Of a stretch of DNA of 64,000 nt, positions 39,616-49,791 are shown in pieces (the first letter of the stretch is position 1; every line of letters starts with the position of its first letter). Location of the stretch: contig NZ_CP021497.1 in the NCBI RefSeq assembly GCF_002776555.1, forward strand, positions 248,001-312,000, given 5' to 3'. A program made the translations under genes and the position numbers. The DNA is from Candidatus Legionella polyplacis. Its GTDB lineage: Bacteria > Pseudomonadota > Gammaproteobacteria > Legionellales > Legionellaceae. Under the pieces are notes generated by a model that had not been told where the DNA came from, searched no databases, and saw only the letters and a program-made list of their open reading frames with translations.

Positions 39616-39977
39616 AATAACTTAACCAAAAATACAAACTTATTATAAAAAAAAATAAAAAACACTAAATACATAAATAAAATAACTATTAAAAATAACA
39701 TATAAAATATAAAATAAAATTTTTAAAAAAAAATTCTATTAACACAATACAATACTTAATTATATTTAATAATATTACAAGATATATTTTAAAATATTAA
39801 AAATATAAAATAATAAATATTTAAAAAAAAACAAATATTTTACAAAATATAATTTACCTATAAAATAGGTCATAAATAATAATATTTATCCTTTATGATA
39901 ATATATTTATATTATCCTACATATAAATATGTATAATAAAAATAAAAATTTTAAAATCATTAATTACACAAATATTT
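39616..39977. other. Spacer upstream of coxB
   Basis: These 362 bases separate the cytochrome c gene from coxB. They contain small hairpins at 39856-39870 (ACCTAT-AAA-ATAGGT, unusual for its G/C pairs) and 39897-39916. No open frame that could restore a coxB signal peptide with a normal start codon is present. Confidence 0.5.
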
Positions 39978-41096
39978 ATGATTGACAAAATTATAATTCA
40001 ACCCGACAACTGGCAAATCAACATGCATCAAGGAGTCACTCCTATAAGTAAAGCTATATATAATCTACATATGATTGCATTAATAATATGTACAATAATA
40101 GGATTATTCATATTTGCCATTATGACGTACATACTTATCAAACATAGAAAACATAATAATCATAAAGCAAGCAACTTTTATAAAAACACATTACTAGAAA
40201 TAATATGGATTATTATCCCATTTATTATTCTAATAATCTTAGCAATACCTGCCACAAAAACATTAAAATACATGAAAAACACCAATGACAATCCATATAT
40301 CACAATCAAAATTACAGGATATCAATGGAAGTGGCAATATGAATATCTTAATAAAGGAATTAATTTCTTCAGCTCACTATCTACACCGTATAATCAAATT
40401 CACAATGAAAAAAAGAAAGATATTTGGTACTTATTAGAAGTAAATAAACCTCTTATACTTCCAATTAACAAAAAAATACGTTTTTTAATAACCTCTAATG
40501 ATGTAATACACTCATGGTGGATTCCAGAATTAGGAATTAAACAAGATGCTATACCAGGATATATAAACGAAACTTGGACAATAATAAAACATATTGGTAT
40601 ATATAGAGGACAATGCGCAGAACTATGTGGAATTAATCACTCTTACATGCCAATAGTAATTAAAGCAATAAACCTATTAGATTTTCAAAAATGGATTAAT
40701 AAAAACAAAAGTTTAAATGAAAAAAATAAAAATTATAAAAATAAAAAAAACCTAAAAAAATTTATAAAACTTACACATATAACATTAATGAAAATAGGTA
40801 AAGAAAAATATGAACAAACATGTTCTCCATGTCATCAAATAAATGGAAAAGGATTACCACCTATATATCCAGCATTAAAAAATAGTTCAATAACAACAGG
40901 ACGTCCTATATCTAGACATATTAATATAATATTATACGGAATACCAGGCACAGCTATGCAATCTTTCAAAGACCAATTAACAAGTTCTGAAATTGCAGCT
41001 ATAGTTACATACGAAAGAAACGCTTGGGGTAATAATACTAATGAAGACATACAAGAACAAGATATAGAAATAATAAAAAACAATAATAAACATTAA
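39978..41096 (+). CDS. coxB: Cytochrome c oxidase subunit II with C-terminal heme c domain
   Basis: Accepts electrons from cytochrome c through CuA. Two membrane helices lie at about 30-55 and 72-92. CuA ligands are His 178, Cys 213, Glu 215, Cys 217, His 221 and Met 224. A fused cytochrome c domain follows with CSPCH (282-286). The mature N-terminus is recognisable (DNWQINMHQGVTPIS), but the cleavable signal peptide usually before it is missing: only ten residues precede it. An in-frame stop lies at 39924-39926 and no ATG, GTG or TTG is available between. Its orientation in the membrane must therefore be achieved without a leader, or the start is unusual. Confidence 0.94.
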   Translation: MIDKIIIQPDNWQINMHQGVTPISKAIYNLHMIALIICTIIGLFIFAIMTYILIKHRKHNNHKASNFYKNTLLEIIWIIIPFIILIILAIPATKTLKYMKNTNDNPYITIKITGYQWKWQYEYLNKGINFFSSLSTPYNQIHNEKKKDIWYLLEVNKPLILPINKKIRFLITSNDVIHSWWIPELGIKQDAIPGYINETWTIIKHIGIYRGQCAELCGINHSYMPIVIKAINLLDFQKWINKNKSLNEKNKNYKNKKNLKKFIKLTHITLMKIGKEKYEQTCSPCHQINGKGLPPIYPALKNSSITTGRPISRHINIILYGIPGTAMQSFKDQLTSSEIAAIVTYERNAWGNNTNEDIQEQDIEIIKNNNKH

Positions 41097-41174
41097 TAAA
41101 TTATTAAATAATAATATATCAAAATATTAATAAACTTATAAAAAAAAAACAAATATTTTTAAATAAAAATATAT

Positions 41175-42785
41175 ATGAACAAGCATCATAACATAAAAAA
41201 ACATAAATTATTTTCAACAAAAACTATTAAAAAAATTTTTAATTTTATAAAAAAATGGTCTTCTACAACAAACCATAAAAATATAGGTAGCTTATACTTA
41301 TATTTTTCCATAATAAACTTCTTTATAGGTGGATTTATGGCTCTAATTATTAGATTAGAGCTATTTCAACCAGGACAACAATTTATAAATCCAAACTTCT
41401 TTAATCAAATGACTACCATGCATGGACTTATTATGGTATTTGGAGTTATTATGCCAGCATTCACAGGTTTGGCAAATTGGCAAATCCCAATGATGATTGG
41501 AGCTACAGATATGGCTTTTCCCAGATTGAATAATCTTAGTTTTTGGCTATTACCATTTGCCTTTTCTATACTAATATCTACTATATTTCAAAAAGGAGGT
41601 GGACCTAATTTTGGATGGACAATGTATGCACCATTATCTACTAAATATGCACCTCCAAGTACTGATTATATGATATTCGCTATTCATATTATAGGTATAT
41701 CTTCTATATTAGGAGCAATTAATATTGCAACAACAATTATTAATTTAAGAGCTCCAGGAATGAAATATATGAAAATGCCTATGTTTGTCTGGACCTGGTT
41801 AGTCACATCTTTTTTACTATTAGCCATAATACCAGTATTAGCAGCCACAATAACTATGATGTTAGCCGATCGCCATTTAGGAACAAGTTTTTTCGAAGCA
41901 TCTGGAGGTGGAGATCCAATACTCTTTCAACATATTTTTTGGTTTTTTGGTCATCCAGAAGTTTATGTTCTGGTATTACCAGCTTTTGGCGTAATATCTG
42001 AAGTCGTTCCTACATTTAGTAGAAAACCATTATTTGGATATAAATCCATGGTTTATGCAACAATTGTTATTGCATTTTTATCATTTATTGTATGGGCACA
42101 CCATATGTTTACAGCAGGAATTTCTATAAACGCCGAATTATTTTTTATGTACACAACAATGATAATAGCTATACCAACTGGAATAAAAATTTTTAATTGG
42201 ATTAGCACAATGTATAAAGGTTCCATTACATTTGAAACTCCTATGTTATTTGCAATATCCTTTATATTACTATTCATGATTGGAGGATTTACTGGAATAA
42301 TGTCTTCTTTAGTACCATCTGATTACCAATATCAAGATACATATTTTGTTGTAGCACATTTTCACTATACACTAGTACCAGGAGTTATTTTTGCATTATT
42401 CTCAGGAATATACTATTGGATTCCAAAATGGAGTGGATATAAATATAATGAAAAATTAGGTAAATGGCATTTTTGGTTATCAGTGATTTCAGTAAATATT
42501 CTTTTTTTTCCAATGCATTTTTTAGGATTAGCTGGAATGCCTAGAAGAGTATCTGACTATTCTACACAATTCAGTAATTTTAATATGATCTCCTCAATAG
42601 GAGCATTTATATTTGGAATATCCCAAATAATATTTTTAATAAATATACTACAAACTATTTTTAATTATAAAAATAAATCTAAAAAAGTTAACAATATAGT
42701 ATGGGATGGAGCAAAAGGACTAGAATGGACTTTATCATCTCCACCACCTCATCATAGCTTTAAAACACCACCAAAAATCAATTAA
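41175..42785 (+). CDS. coxA: Cytochrome c oxidase subunit I
   Basis: Catalytic heme-copper subunit that reduces oxygen and pumps protons. The 536 aa have twelve helices. The low-spin heme His lies in MTTMHGLIMVF, and the CuB site with the cross-linked Tyr in FWFFGHPEVYVLVLPAFG. HHMFTAG and VAHFHYTLVPG supply the other metal ligands. It is far better conserved than neighbouring genes. Confidence 0.98.
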   Translation: MNKHHNIKKHKLFSTKTIKKIFNFIKKWSSTTNHKNIGSLYLYFSIINFFIGGFMALIIRLELFQPGQQFINPNFFNQMTTMHGLIMVFGVIMPAFTGLANWQIPMMIGATDMAFPRLNNLSFWLLPFAFSILISTIFQKGGGPNFGWTMYAPLSTKYAPPSTDYMIFAIHIIGISSILGAINIATTIINLRAPGMKYMKMPMFVWTWLVTSFLLLAIIPVLAATITMMLADRHLGTSFFEASGGGDPILFQHIFWFFGHPEVYVLVLPAFGVISEVVPTFSRKPLFGYKSMVYATIVIAFLSFIVWAHHMFTAGISINAELFFMYTTMIIAIPTGIKIFNWISTMYKGSITFETPMLFAISFILLFMIGGFTGIMSSLVPSDYQYQDTYFVVAHFHYTLVPGVIFALFSGIYYWIPKWSGYKYNEKLGKWHFWLSVISVNILFFPMHFLGLAGMPRRVSDYSTQFSNFNMISSIGAFIFGISQIIFLINILQTIFNYKNKSKKVNNIVWDGAKGLEWTLSSPPPHHSFKTPPKIN

Positions 42786-42813
42786 GAAAAAAAATATTTT
42801 TTCAAATATAAAT

Positions 42814-43329
42814 ATGAAAATAAATAATAAAAAATTATTAATTATATTAATACTTATAGAAATATTAATGTTTGGATTTGGATTTACATTAATTCCAATA
42901 TACAACAAATTTTGTAAAACCTTAAAAATTAATAAAAAAAATTTACTAAAAAATAATTTTTATCAAAAAAATAATGAAATTTTTCTTAAAAAGAAAATAA
43001 CAATAGAATTTATTACAAATTACGACAATAACCTTCCGTGGAGATTCTATTCTAAAATACCAAAAATCACAATATATTCTGGACAAAAAACTAAAATAAA
43101 TTTTTATGCAGAAAACAATAGCAAAAAAACAATTTATATTAGAGCTATCCCAAATATTATACCAAACAATTCAAAACAATTCTTTAAAAAAATTAAATGC
43201 TTCTGTTTTACAAAACAAACGTTAAGTCCAAATCAAACTACAGAAATGACATTAATATTTTACATTGATGTAAACATACCAAAAAATATTAATAATATAA
43301 TTTTAAGCTACACTTTTTATAAAATATAA
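42814..43329 (+). CDS. ctaG: CtaG (Cox11), CuB-insertion chaperone
   Basis: A membrane-anchored periplasmic protein that delivers copper to the CuB site of CoxA. The 171 aa have one N-terminal helix (about 6-26). The immunoglobulin-like domain carries the copper-binding CFCF motif (KCFCFTKQTLSPNQ). It is placed between coxA and coxC, the standard order. Confidence 0.93.
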   Translation: MKINNKKLLIILILIEILMFGFGFTLIPIYNKFCKTLKINKKNLLKNNFYQKNNEIFLKKKITIEFITNYDNNLPWRFYSKIPKITIYSGQKTKINFYAENNSKKTIYIRAIPNIIPNNSKQFFKKIKCFCFTKQTLSPNQTTEMTLIFYIDVNIPKNINNIILSYTFYKI

Positions 43330-43355
43330 ATTTTATCATATAAAACATAAAAACA

Positions 43356-44246
43356 ATGAAAAACATTATAAAAAATAATTATTACATTCCAAAACCTACT
43401 TTACTTCCAATATTAATAGCAATTGGAATAACAATTACTCTAATATCTTTTACCTTATTTCTTCACAAAAACATATATTCACAATACTATTGTTTATTCG
43501 GAAGCATCATTATACTAATCTCTATAATTCAATGGATTATTTATATCAATAAAGAAAATAAATTTTATACATCGCAAGTTAATAACTCTTATAAAATATG
43601 TATAAAATGGATTATTTTTTCTGAAACTTGTTTTTTTTGCACATTGCTATTTTCTTTATTTTTTATTAAAAATTGGTCTATACCTACATTAGGAGGATCT
43701 GTCCAACAAACAGCAACACATATCTTTATATGGCCAAAATTTAAATCACAATGGCCATTAATTATTAATCCAAATAATTACTTATTTTGCGGACCAACAC
43801 AATATATAAAACCTTATGGTATAGCACTAATAAACACTATAATTTTATCAATATCAGGAATAACTATTTACCTATCAGATAAAAACTTAAAAGCTAAAAA
43901 GATACTTTACTTTAATATCAGTATATTAATGACCATATTATTAGGTGCAATATTTATTGCACTTCAATATATAGAATATAAACACGCATATAAAAAAATT
44001 TATTTAACTTTAAATTCAGGAATCTATGGATCAATATTTTTTATGTTGACAGGATTTCATGGAATACATGTATTAATAGGCACTATTATATTATCTATTA
44101 TTTTTACATACAACAAAACTATAAACAAACATTTTTCTAAGAAAAATAATTATTTAAATTTAAGTTTCACACTAGCATCATGGTATTGGCATTTCGTTGA
44201 TTTTATTTGGATAATTCTATATATTTTTCTATATTGCTTTCATTAA
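43356..44246 (+). CDS. coxC: Cytochrome c oxidase subunit III
   Basis: A structural subunit of the oxidase. The 296 aa have about seven hydrophobic helices. Family signs are YIPKPTLLPILIAIGI at the start, FSETCFF, GFHGIHVLIGTI, and ASWYWHFVDFIWIILY near the end. The heme A synthesis genes often found downstream (surf1, ctaA, ctaB) are not present here. Confidence 0.96.
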   Translation: MKNIIKNNYYIPKPTLLPILIAIGITITLISFTLFLHKNIYSQYYCLFGSIIILISIIQWIIYINKENKFYTSQVNNSYKICIKWIIFSETCFFCTLLFSLFFIKNWSIPTLGGSVQQTATHIFIWPKFKSQWPLIINPNNYLFCGPTQYIKPYGIALINTIILSISGITIYLSDKNLKAKKILYFNISILMTILLGAIFIALQYIEYKHAYKKIYLTLNSGIYGSIFFMLTGFHGIHVLIGTIILSIIFTYNKTINKHFSKKNNYLNLSFTLASWYWHFVDFIWIILYIFLYCFH

Positions 44247-44419
44247 AAATTAAAAATAAATACATTAAAATATGTTATTTTCATAACAAAAAATTTAATC
44301 TCTTAAAATTTTATAATAAAATACAAATTATTGTTAAATAATAAATAAAATCTATAAAAAAACAAAATAAAAATTTTGTAATGTATTTATAACTTTTTAA
44401 ATAAATTTTATTTCACAAA

Positions 44420-45064
44420 TTAAATATAATAACTAGAAAAAATCATCACTTGAGATAAATATTTCATAACTTTTTTTAAAAACCAAGGAAATACTATTCC
44501 TCCATAATCTTTAGCAAAATTATAATGATCATATTCATCACTTATCATTTTTTCTAAAATAATCCTAGTTTTTCTATCTTGAACAGGTATTTTTTTTAAA
44601 TGACTTTTTAAGTGATTTACCACTTGTTTTTCAGATTCAGAAATAAAACCAAGACTTATATTTTCACCAAATAAACTAACAAACAAACCTATGATAAACG
44701 AACATATATAAAAAAATAAATTTAACTTACTAACGCTTCCTCCTAATTCCTTTAAACGTTGTTCACACCAAAATAAATGATTTATTTCTTCCATTCCAAC
44801 CTTTATATATTTCCTTCTTATTCCAAATCTTCTTATAAAAAATAATTGACTCCTATAAAGTGCTTGAGCACATATTTCACCAGTATGATCTATCCTTAGC
44901 AAACTAATAATATACTCAATATCTTTTTTATTAAAAAATAAATAATCACTAACATTACACGATGGATTATTCTTAATAATAGATTTAGGAATATACAATG
45001 GAAATAAAATTCTTAATAAAAAATCTAATTCACTAATAAAATATCTTAAATATCTAGACTGCAA
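44420..45064 (-). CDS. coq7: Coq7-type demethoxyubiquinone hydroxylase
   Basis: Di-iron monooxygenase that hydroxylates C6 of the ubiquinone ring. From a TTG at 45062-45064, preceded by AGGA, it is 214 aa; a GTG at 45095-45097 is a weaker alternative and no ATG is available. The first iron site is in DHTGEICAQALYRSQ and EEINHLFWCE, the second in EKQVVNHLKSHL and SDEYDHYNFAK. A hydrophobic segment at about 110-130 suits membrane association. Together with the ubiH and ubiI-like genes it covers the three ring hydroxylations. Confidence 0.93.
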   Translation of the reverse strand: MQSRYLRYFISELDFLLRILFPLYIPKSIIKNNPSCNVSDYLFFNKKDIEYIISLLRIDHTGEICAQALYRSQLFFIRRFGIRRKYIKVGMEEINHLFWCEQRLKELGGSVSKLNLFFYICSFIIGLFVSLFGENISLGFISESEKQVVNHLKSHLKKIPVQDRKTRIILEKMISDEYDHYNFAKDYGGIVFPWFLKKVMKYLSQVMIFSSYYI

Positions 45065-45072
45065 ATTATTTT

Positions 45073-45076
45073 TCCT
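45073..45076 (-). promoter_or_regulatory. Ribosome binding site deciding the coq7 TTG start
   Basis: The minus strand has AGGA eight bases before the TTG at 45062-45064. The upstream GTG at 45095-45097 has no such site. Confidence 0.45.
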
Positions 45077-45336
45077 ACAATAATAAATACAAAACACTTA
45101 TAATTACTAATTATAGTTTATATAAGATTTCCTAAAATACATTTAATATTTTATTATATATAAAATATTTTACATACGTCAATTTTTATTTTAAAAAAAT
45201 TAAAATATTTATCAAAAAAATAATATTCTATATATAGAATATATAAAAAACAATTTTATTTAAGATCATAAAATAGATATTTAATCTAAAATAGACTAAA
45301 ATAATGAAAATACTAAAAATATAAATAAAAAATAAA

Positions 45337-45870
45337 ATGAATTTAACAAATATAAACATTGGAAATAACGTACCTAATGAAATCAATATTATTATTGAAA
45401 TCCCTATGTATAGTAAACCAATAAAATATGAAATAGATAAAAAAACAGAAACTTTATTTGTAGATAGATTTTTATCTACCTCTATGTGCTATCCAAGTAA
45501 TTATGGGTATATACCGAACACATTATCTGATGATGGAGATCCAATTGATGCGTTAGTAATTACTCCTATCCCATTAGTTAGTTATTCAGTAATTACCTGT
45601 AGACCAATAGGATTACTTGAAATGCATGACGAAGCAGGGATAGATATAAAAATCTTAACAGTACCTATAACAAAAATTACTAAATATTATAAAGATATAC
45701 AATCTTATAAAGATCTTCCAGAAAGTTTATTATCATCTTTAAAACATTTTTTTCAACATTATAAAGATTTAGAAGAAAATAAATGGGTAACAATAGGAAA
45801 CTGGAAAAACAAAAACTCAGCTATTCAAATAATTTTAAATGGAATCAAAAACTTTAACAATATAAAATAA
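45337..45870 (+). CDS. ppa: Inorganic pyrophosphatase
   Basis: Hydrolyses pyrophosphate from biosynthetic reactions. The 177 aa match the family (176). The active site runs through SMCYPSNYGYIPNTLSDDGD, DPIDALVITP and DEAGIDIKILTVP. It is monocistronic and very well conserved. Confidence 0.98.
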   Translation: MNLTNINIGNNVPNEINIIIEIPMYSKPIKYEIDKKTETLFVDRFLSTSMCYPSNYGYIPNTLSDDGDPIDALVITPIPLVSYSVITCRPIGLLEMHDEAGIDIKILTVPITKITKYYKDIQSYKDLPESLLSSLKHFFQHYKDLEENKWVTIGNWKNKNSAIQIILNGIKNFNNIK

Positions 45871-45977
45871 TACTATACTTTAATATAAAATTTATCTATA
45901 AAATCAATTTCAAAAAAATAAATAAATTATTTATAAAAATTTATCTATAAATATAAAAAATATTTTTTTAAAAAATA

Positions 45978-47441
45978 ATGAAAAATAAAAAATATTTACT
46001 TAATAATTTTAGTTTTACAATGATCATTGTAAATTCTATAGGAAATATTCGAAATTTATCAATCACTGCCTTGTTTGGAAATAAAATTATAATATTTTTT
46101 ATATTAGGAACTATATTTTTTTTAATTCCAATGGCACTAATAACAGCAGAATTATCTTCAAAAATCAACAAAAAAGAAAATAATATTTATTATCAAATAA
46201 AAAAAGCTTTAGGAAAAAAAATAGCATTTTTAATAATTTGGATACAATGGATAGAAAACATTATTTGGTATCCAACAATATTATCTTTTATATCAGGAAC
46301 TGTAATTTATTCAATATATCCATCAAAAACAAATAACCCATATTTAATATGGGCAATAATCTTAATTACCTTTTGGTCAGTCACTATCATTAACCTTAAT
46401 GGTATTTATATATCATCATTGTTTAATAATATATGTACTTTATTAGGATTATTTATACCTATATTATTAATAATATCTGTAGGATTTTTATGGATCATAT
46501 TAAAAAATCCTGTACAAATTTCATTAAGAATAAAAAATATCAATATTAATTGGTTTGATCAAAATATGTGTTCATCCTTAACATCTGTTATCATGTCATT
46601 TTGCGGAATTGAAATAGCAACAGCATATGTAAATAATATCTATAATCCACAATATAACTTTATACGAGTATTATTATATTCGATATCTATTCTACTTATT
46701 ATTTTTATATTAGGATCTTTATCTATTGCAATAATTTTACCTAAAAAAAATATCGATCTAATCAAAGGTATTATGCAAATTTTTGATATTTTTTTAAAAA
46801 AATATCATCTAGACCATTTATTTATTATACAAATTATAGGAATACTACTATCTATAGGATGTCTTGGAAGTGTTAATAATTGGATTATAGTACCTACTAA
46901 AGGATTATTATTTGCTGCAAAAGATAAAAACCTTCCAAAAATTCTAACAAAAATAAATTCTAATGGAGCGCCTACAATTATATTAATTATACAAGGAATT
47001 ATTGTTAGCCTGATATCAACATTGTTTCTATTTATACCAAATATAAATAGTTCTTACTGGATTTTAAATACTATAACAACTCAACTTTATATGTTAATGT
47101 ATCTATGTATGATTATTACAGTAGTTAAATTACGTATGATGAATAATTCAAAAACATCCACACATTTTAAAATACCAGGAGGTATTACCGGATTAATAAT
47201 TATAATTTTACTAGGAAGTATAGGAGAACTAATCACTCTAATATATAGTTTCATCCCACCTAAAAGCATTTATCTTTCTAAAAAAATATACTATAAATCA
47301 ATCCTTATATTTGGAATCACAATAATTTGTATAATCCCAATGTTAATTCAGTTTTTAAAAAATAAAAAATTACATAAAAAAAATAATCTTCATACTAAAC
47401 ATAGAACTCTATATATTCGCCGACTCTCTAAAAAAAAATAA
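45978..47441 (+). CDS. APC-family amino acid permease
   Basis: An inner-membrane transporter with about twelve hydrophobic helices in 487 aa. The first helix carries NSIGNIRNLSITALFG, and the rest resembles the glutamate/GABA antiporter-like branch of the APC superfamily (IWIQWIENIIWYPTILSFIS, VPTKGLLFAAKDKNLP, TTQLYMLMYLCM). The substrate cannot be read from sequence. In a host-dependent cell it is likely an amino acid importer. It ends seven bases before the opposing tRNA-Asn. Confidence 0.85.
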   Translation: MKNKKYLLNNFSFTMIIVNSIGNIRNLSITALFGNKIIIFFILGTIFFLIPMALITAELSSKINKKENNIYYQIKKALGKKIAFLIIWIQWIENIIWYPTILSFISGTVIYSIYPSKTNNPYLIWAIILITFWSVTIINLNGIYISSLFNNICTLLGLFIPILLIISVGFLWIILKNPVQISLRIKNININWFDQNMCSSLTSVIMSFCGIEIATAYVNNIYNPQYNFIRVLLYSISILLIIFILGSLSIAIILPKKNIDLIKGIMQIFDIFLKKYHLDHLFIIQIIGILLSIGCLGSVNNWIIVPTKGLLFAAKDKNLPKILTKINSNGAPTIILIIQGIIVSLISTLFLFIPNINSSYWILNTITTQLYMLMYLCMIITVVKLRMMNNSKTSTHFKIPGGITGLIIIILLGSIGELITLIYSFIPPKSIYLSKKIYYKSILIFGITIICIIPMLIQFLKNKKLHKKNNLHTKHRTLYIRRLSKKK

Positions 47442-47447
47442 TTTATG

Positions 47448-47520
47448 CTCCCCGGGCAGGCTTCGAACCTGCGACCTAATGATTAACAGTCATCCGCTCT
47501 ACCAACTGAGCTACCGGGAA
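47448..47520 (-). tRNA. tRNA-Asn (anticodon GUU)
   Basis: Minus-strand cloverleaf: acceptor TTCCCGG/CCGGGGA (one T-G pair), D arm with CAGTTGGTAGAG, anticodon stem ATGA/TCAT with loop CTGTTAA (anticodon GTT), T arm GCAGGTTCGAAGCCTGC and discriminator G. CCA is not encoded. Confidence 0.95.
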
Positions 47521-48589
47521 TAACATTATAAATTATAAAAAACCATTATAAATAGAAACTTATTAAACATAATTGCAAAACAAATTACTATTATGTCTTA
47601 AAAATATTTTATATTTAATACTATTTATATAACATAGTATATAACTATGATTAAAAATCAATCTTTGTAAATTAAAACTATTTATTTAGAATTAAAAAAT
47701 ATATTTTTCAATACTAAATCATTATAAACATATAAATTTTTTATAATAAAATATTTTTAAATTTTTACTCAAAAAAAATAATATCACTTCTAATCAAAAA
47801 ATATTTTAAAATTTATAATAAACCATTTATTCATAATAAATATTTAATTTATTAAATTTAATATATTTTCAATAAATATACAAATATTTAAAGTAAAATA
47901 TATACTATATAAAACCATATAATACTTACTAAAAAACAAATAATATTTACTAAATACTTAATGTTTATTTACATATAATAACAAAAAAAAATAATTAAAC
48001 AATCCATATAAAATATATATACTTTATATTATAATAATTTAATAAACAATATTATATTTAATATAGTTAAAAACTATTAGTAAAACTAATCAACTCTATC
48101 ATAGATTACATCTATTATATTTAATATATATAGAATAAAATATTTTTAACAATTAAAAATACTTTATATAATACAAATATTTTACAAAATAATTATTCTA
48201 TCTAATAGAATAAATTTTTATATTAAATTTAAATATTAATAATAGAATAAAAAATCTTAAAAAAAATAGATTAACATAAACATTTTTTATTTTTTTGTAA
48301 AACCTTAACAAATAATAAAAAATTATATACACATAATTTAATTTTACTAAAAATCAATTTTAATCAACACCTATATTTTATAAAAATAATTATTAAATTA
48401 ACTTTAAATAAAAAATAACAATAAATATAAAAATTTTAGAAACCATATAAATTTAAAATAAAAAAATATAACTATTTCATAAATAAAATATAAATAAAAA
48501 TATAATTTACTAAATTATTAAATAAATATAAAAAATTTATATTAAATCTCTATTAAAACAAAAAAATAATTAATTAATTTTTATTTAAA
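47521..48589. other. 1069-base spacer, the longest in the window
   Basis: I see no gene, remnant or structured RNA; composition is almost entirely A/T. It holds a palindrome at 48101-48115 (ATAGAT-TAC-ATCTAT) whose core recurs at 53775-53788, and a 9-bp hairpin at 48193-48213 followed by a short T run. Confidence 0.55.
48101..48115. repeat. Palindrome sharing a 14-base core with 53775-53788
   Basis: ATAGAT and ATCTAT flank the loop TAC. The string TAGATTACATCTAT occurs again upstream of the polA 5'-nuclease gene. Both copies lie in gene-free spacers upstream of plus-strand genes. Confidence 0.3.
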
Positions 48590-49765
48590 ATGATAGAAAA
48601 AACTGATGTCCTTATTATTGGAAGCGGAATTATAGGTATGATTCTAGCCTTAGCATTAAAAAATAATGGATATAAGATTTTGTTAGTAGAAAAAAATTCT
48701 GCAAACAATAAAAATTCTTCCACAAACTATTATTCAAAAAATATTTTTTTATCTCTAAACAGTATTTGTATTTTAAAAAAACTAAAAATTTGGAATTTTT
48801 TACAAAAAAAATCAACTCCAATTTATAAAATACACATTTCAGCACATAAACACTTTGGAAAAATTTGTATAAAAAGAAAAACAAATAAACCTGTTGGTTA
48901 TATTATAGAAGCTAATATAATAAATAAAATTTTATATAAAATGATAGACAAAAATTCTATATTTTGCTCTTCAATACTTAAAAAAATAAATACTCTTAAA
49001 AGAATTGCAACTATATATAATATAGAATCTAAAATAAAAAAATATATTAACTTTCAATTAATTGTTGCATCAGATGGAACTACATCATCTGTAAGAAAAA
49101 TAATTGGATCAGAAAGTAAAATAGAAAAAATCCATAAACAAAAAGCTATTACAGCAAATATAACCATAAAAAAAAATTATTCATACACAGCATATAAATA
49201 TTTTAAACATTCAGAATCTTTAGCCATACTTCCAATTAATTCATCTCAAATAACTATTATTTGGATATTACCAACTAAAAAAGCTCAATGGCTTTTAAAA
49301 ATAAATAAAGAATTTTTTTTAAAATATTTACAAAAACATTTTGGATATAAATTAGGAAAATTTATATGTATAAGTAAAAAACGTTTATTACATCAACTAT
49401 ATCAATCTACTATGCCAAAAGTAACTTTATGGCCAATAATATTTATTGGAAACGCTGCCAATACCTTACATCCTATTGGAGCACAAGGTTTTAATTTAGG
49501 ATTGCGAGATATAAATACACTAACAAAATATATTACTCAACATAAAATAACACCAAAAATGTTTGCTTTATACCAAAACAATCGTGAAAAAGATCATAAA
49601 ACTACTATTAACGTTACTAAAATTATAACAAAAATTTTTAAAGGTAAATCTCATAAAATAAATTTTTTAAGAAGTCTAGGTTTTTTAGCAATAAATAATA
49701 TAAAGTTTTTAAAAAAAATTTTAATATATTACACATTAGGCTACAATACCAATTTATATAATTAA
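48590..49765 (+). CDS. ubiH: UbiH, ubiquinone ring hydroxylase
   Basis: FAD-dependent monooxygenase of ubiquinone synthesis. The 391 aa start with the dinucleotide motif DVLIIGSGIIGMILALAL. The mid-protein motif VASDGTTSSVRK and the second FAD motif FIGNAANTLHPIGAQGFNLG follow. The second motif matches UbiH (GNAAQTLHP) rather than UbiI (GDAAHTIHP), which decides the name. The ubiI-like gene follows after 26 bases, then ubiE and ubiB on the same strand. Confidence 0.9.
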   Translation: MIEKTDVLIIGSGIIGMILALALKNNGYKILLVEKNSANNKNSSTNYYSKNIFLSLNSICILKKLKIWNFLQKKSTPIYKIHISAHKHFGKICIKRKTNKPVGYIIEANIINKILYKMIDKNSIFCSSILKKINTLKRIATIYNIESKIKKYINFQLIVASDGTTSSVRKIIGSESKIEKIHKQKAITANITIKKNYSYTAYKYFKHSESLAILPINSSQITIIWILPTKKAQWLLKINKEFFLKYLQKHFGYKLGKFICISKKRLLHQLYQSTMPKVTLWPIIFIGNAANTLHPIGAQGFNLGLRDINTLTKYITQHKITPKMFALYQNNREKDHKTTINVTKIITKIFKGKSHKINFLRSLGFLAINNIKFLKKILIYYTLGYNTNLYN

Positions 49766-49791
49766 AATTCAAAAATATTTAATCACTTCAA

